Shown: positions 6,137 through 8,721 of the stretch, piece after piece
How the letters are laid out: each line of letters opens with the position of its first letter
Position numbering within the stretch: position 1 is the stretch's first letter
From: Tardiphaga sp.
GTDB taxonomy: Bacteria; Pseudomonadota; Alphaproteobacteria; Rhizobiales; Xanthobacteraceae
DNA length: 8,721 bases
Reading direction: 5' to 3'
Assembly: GCA_028290765.1 (NCBI GenBank)
Contig: JAQGJF010000023.1
Location: 1-8,721, forward strand
Position numbers and translations under genes: made by a program
Notes under the pieces: generated by a model
What the model was told of the DNA's origin: nothing
Seen by the model: only the letters and a program-made list of their open reading frames with translations
Databases searched by the model: none

Positions 6137-7656
6137 GCTTGCTTATCCCGCTTAGTGCCCGTCCATTTTGCCGGCAGCGTTATCGTGAACGTGCTGCCGC
6201 GATTCAGTTCCGAAGCCACCGACATGGTTCCACCCAGGCGCCGCACCAGCGCCCGCACATGCGCCAATCCAATCCCCTGGCCGGGTTTGTCCTGTGTACC
6301 CGCCCGGCGGAAAAGGTCAAAGATTCGCTGGTGATCCTTGGGGTCGATGCCGCGGCCATTGTCGATGACCTCGAAAATCGCGAAGCCGAGCTTGGTCCGG
6401 CCCCGGATCAGGATATCGCCGGGCATGCCTGGTTTGAGATATTTTAGCGCATTGTCGATCAGATTGGAGAAAATCTGCTCCAGTGCCAGGCGATCGCTGA
6501 CGATGTCCGGCAACGGCTCGACGCGGATCTGGGCGTCGGCTTCGGCGGCCTGATGCGCCACCGTCGAGGCGATGCCCTCGATCAGTTCGCGGGTATCGAT
6601 CAGGACCGGCTGGAACTCGCGCCGGCCTTCGCGGGTGAGGTTGAGGATCGCACTGATCAGGCGATCCATCTTGGCGATAGAGGACTTGATGAAGCCAAGC
6701 GCCTCGGTGAAATCCGTCGAGAGCTGTTTGTCCTGTTCGTCGAGCGCGGGCTCCGGTAATTCGCCGTTGGCGTCAGGCACGATCGGCTGCGAATTCGAAA
6801 GCGTTGCGATCCGCCGGAAGATGTCGCCGCGCAACTCCTCGAGCTCGCTGGTGAAACCCATGATGTTGACCAGCGGCGAGCGCAAATCGTGGCTGACGAT
6901 ATAGGCAAAGCGCTGGATCTCGTCATTGGCCTCGCGCAAGTCGGCGGTGCGTTCCTCGATGGTGGATTCCAGGTTGAGGTTGTTGTCGCGCAACTGCGTC
7001 TCGGCTTCGTCGCGCGCGCGCGCGGAGCGCCGTACCAGGAAGATCGAAACGCCGGCGAGCGCGATGACCATGCCGGATCCGGCCATCGCCACCGAAGAGG
7101 CGAGGATCTGACTGCGCTCGGCCGAAGCGGTGCGCAACACGAAAAGGCGGTTTTCTTCGGCACGCATCGCCTCTGCGACCTCGCGGATCGAGCCTCCGAG
7201 GTCGTCGCTGGCAACCTCACCCACCATGCCGACGGCCCCGGCGAACTCATTCCGCTTGACGAAATCCATCTCCTTGGCGAATTGGGCAAGCCGCAACACG
7301 ACCGCCGGGCGCAGTTTGTTGACGTTCTGGGTCTGAACGGGACTGTCGCCGACCAGACTGGCCAGCTTGTCGACACCGGGCAGGATGGCCGCGACGGCGG
7401 CTTCATGCTCGGCCAGATATTGCGGGGCCGAGGTCAAGAGATAGCCCCGGGCCGCGCTCTCGGCGCGGCGGATTTCCAGCAGCAGCGTCGAAATCTGGTT
7501 CTCCACCTCGACGGTGTGTACCACCAGGCCATTATCCGTGCGGGCCTGATTGACCAGGATGACCGACGCCGCACTGATGGCGACCAGAACCAGAAATCCC
7601 GCCACAAGCAGCAGGATTTGCCCGATCGCACGCAGGCGCGCGGAATCAGCCGTCAC
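6133..7656 (-). CDS. CHASE3-domain membrane sensor histidine kinase (first gene of signalling operon)
   Basis: This 507-residue inner-membrane kinase has TM1 (about 11-35), a periplasmic CHASE3-like helical sensor (about 36-185, with the typical ESAARGYLLTSAPQYL at 66-81), TM2 (about 188-208) and a coiled linker (210-248). The HisKA domain has phospho-acceptor His256 in FAYIVSHDLRSPLVNIMGF (250-268). HATPase_c follows with N-box SNLIDNALKYLKPG (397-410), DNGRGI (432-437), FDLFRRAG (446-453) and GQGIGLAHV (459-467). An extra Pro- and acid-rich stretch of about 30 residues (near 283-312) splits the two HisKA helices. The start is GTG at 7654-7656: an in-frame TGA lies at 7687-7689 with no other usable start before TM1; the ribosome site is weak (GAGAA). 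The ligand is unknown; CHASE3 domains are generic extracytoplasmic sensors. An EcfG-type promoter lies upstream, and the gene is cotranscribed with the regulator and REC-HisKA_2 kinase. Confidence 0.92.
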   Translation of the reverse strand: MTADSARLRAIGQILLLVAGFLVLVAISAASVILVNQARTDNGLVVHTVEVENQISTLLLEIRRAESAARGYLLTSAPQYLAEHEAAVAAILPGVDKLASLVGDSPVQTQNVNKLRPAVVLRLAQFAKEMDFVKRNEFAGAVGMVGEVASDDLGGSIREVAEAMRAEENRLFVLRTASAERSQILASSVAMAGSGMVIALAGVSIFLVRRSARARDEAETQLRDNNLNLESTIEERTADLREANDEIQRFAYIVSHDLRSPLVNIMGFTSELEELRGDIFRRIATLSNSQPIVPDANGELPEPALDEQDKQLSTDFTEALGFIKSSIAKMDRLISAILNLTREGRREFQPVLIDTRELIEGIASTVAHQAAEADAQIRVEPLPDIVSDRLALEQIFSNLIDNALKYLKPGMPGDILIRGRTKLGFAIFEVIDNGRGIDPKDHQRIFDLFRRAGTQDKPGQGIGLAHVRALVRRLGGTMSVASELNRGSTFTITLPAKWTGTKRDKQA

Positions 7657-7727
7657 AAGGTTCTCGCGTGGCCGGTAAAATGGATTTCAAGCCTTCCCCC
7701 GCACGGGTCAATTCCCGGCAGGCCCTC

Positions 7728-7752
7728 AACGGTCAAGGCAGCCATCGGTTCC
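7728..7752 (-). promoter_or_regulatory. EcfG-type (general stress response sigma factor) promoter of the signalling operon
   Basis: Read on the minus strand, GGAAC (7752-7748) is followed by exactly 16 nt and CGTT (7731-7728). This equals the consensus for the alphaproteobacterial EcfG sigma factor (GGAAC, 16-17 nt, CGTT). Transcription would start near 7720, giving a leader of about 65 nt to the GTG at 7656. It lies in the 119-nt gap after accC and points at the CHASE3 kinase. I looked for the same pair elsewhere in the window and found no other exact match; one GTTCC/AACG pair inside the kinase gene (near 6185-6220) has the wrong 15-nt spacing. Confidence 0.72.
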
Positions 7753-7766
7753 AGCCTTGGCTGGAA
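7749..7766. repeat. Palindrome after accC overlapping the EcfG -35 element
   Basis: TTCCAGCCTTGGCTGGAA has 8-bp perfect arms around a 2-nt centre. It begins 9 nt after the accC stop. As RNA from accC it could fold into a hairpin (about 7 bp, four-base loop), but no U-run follows, so it is not a standard intrinsic terminator. One arm supplies the GGAA of the EcfG -35 element, so a protein bound here would also affect the kinase operon promoter. Confidence 0.5.
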
Positions 7767-7775
7767 AATCGACGC

Positions 7776-8721
<946 letters not shown>

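Noticed and set aside
6185..6218. Second EcfG-like pair (AACG and GTTCC) inside the CHASE3 kinase gene
   Set aside because: The spacing is 15 nt rather than 16-17 and it lies within coding sequence, so it is likely chance.
7700..7735. TTGACC-type sigma-70 promoter upstream of the CHASE3 kinase on the minus strand
   Set aside because: Two TTGACC hexamers exist, but the hexamers 17-18 nt downstream (AATTGA, AAATCC) are poor -10 elements; the EcfG match is far better.

Overview
The window looks like a stretch of chromosome from a GC-rich alphaproteobacterium, most likely Bradyrhizobium, Rhodopseudomonas or a relative (Nitrobacteraceae). The protein styles (DUF2155 protein, Aat, AccC, NHL and VOC proteins, HisKA_2 kinase) and a textbook EcfG-type stress promoter support this. 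The assignment rests on recognition of protein sequences, not on a search.

Layout from left to right. (1) The 3' end of a DUF2155 gene (+) converges with aat (-), the leucyl/phenylalanyl-tRNA-protein transferase of the N-degron pathway; they are 7 nt apart. (2) A two-gene minus-strand unit encodes a secreted NHL-repeat beta-propeller (1773-2798) and, 37 nt later, a VOC/extradiol-dioxygenase-like protein (1157-1735). (3) A 279-nt divergent control region separates this unit from a plus-strand DASS/SLC13-type anion transporter (3078-4523, GTG start). (4) A tightly coupled minus-strand signalling operon runs from a CHASE3 membrane histidine kinase (6133-7656) to a single-domain response regulator (5696-6136) and a soluble REC-HisKA_2 kinase (4611-5699). 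Both junctions are 4-nt ATGA overlaps. (5) The 3' two thirds of accC (-), biotin carboxylase of acetyl-CoA carboxylase, runs off the right edge.

The most interesting signal is the promoter of the signalling operon. The 119-nt gap between accC and the CHASE3 kinase contains GGAAC, 16 nt, CGTT on the minus strand, the consensus of the alphaproteobacterial general stress response sigma factor EcfG. The HisKA_2 kinase class at the end of the operon is also the class that feeds PhyR in that response. The operon may therefore be an EcfG-controlled phosphorelay that reports back to the stress response; this is an inference.

The transporter, propeller and VOC genes may form a small uptake/processing module for an organic acid or aromatic compound, but the sequence does not reveal the substrate. 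No tRNA, rRNA, CRISPR array, IS element or transposase remnant was seen.
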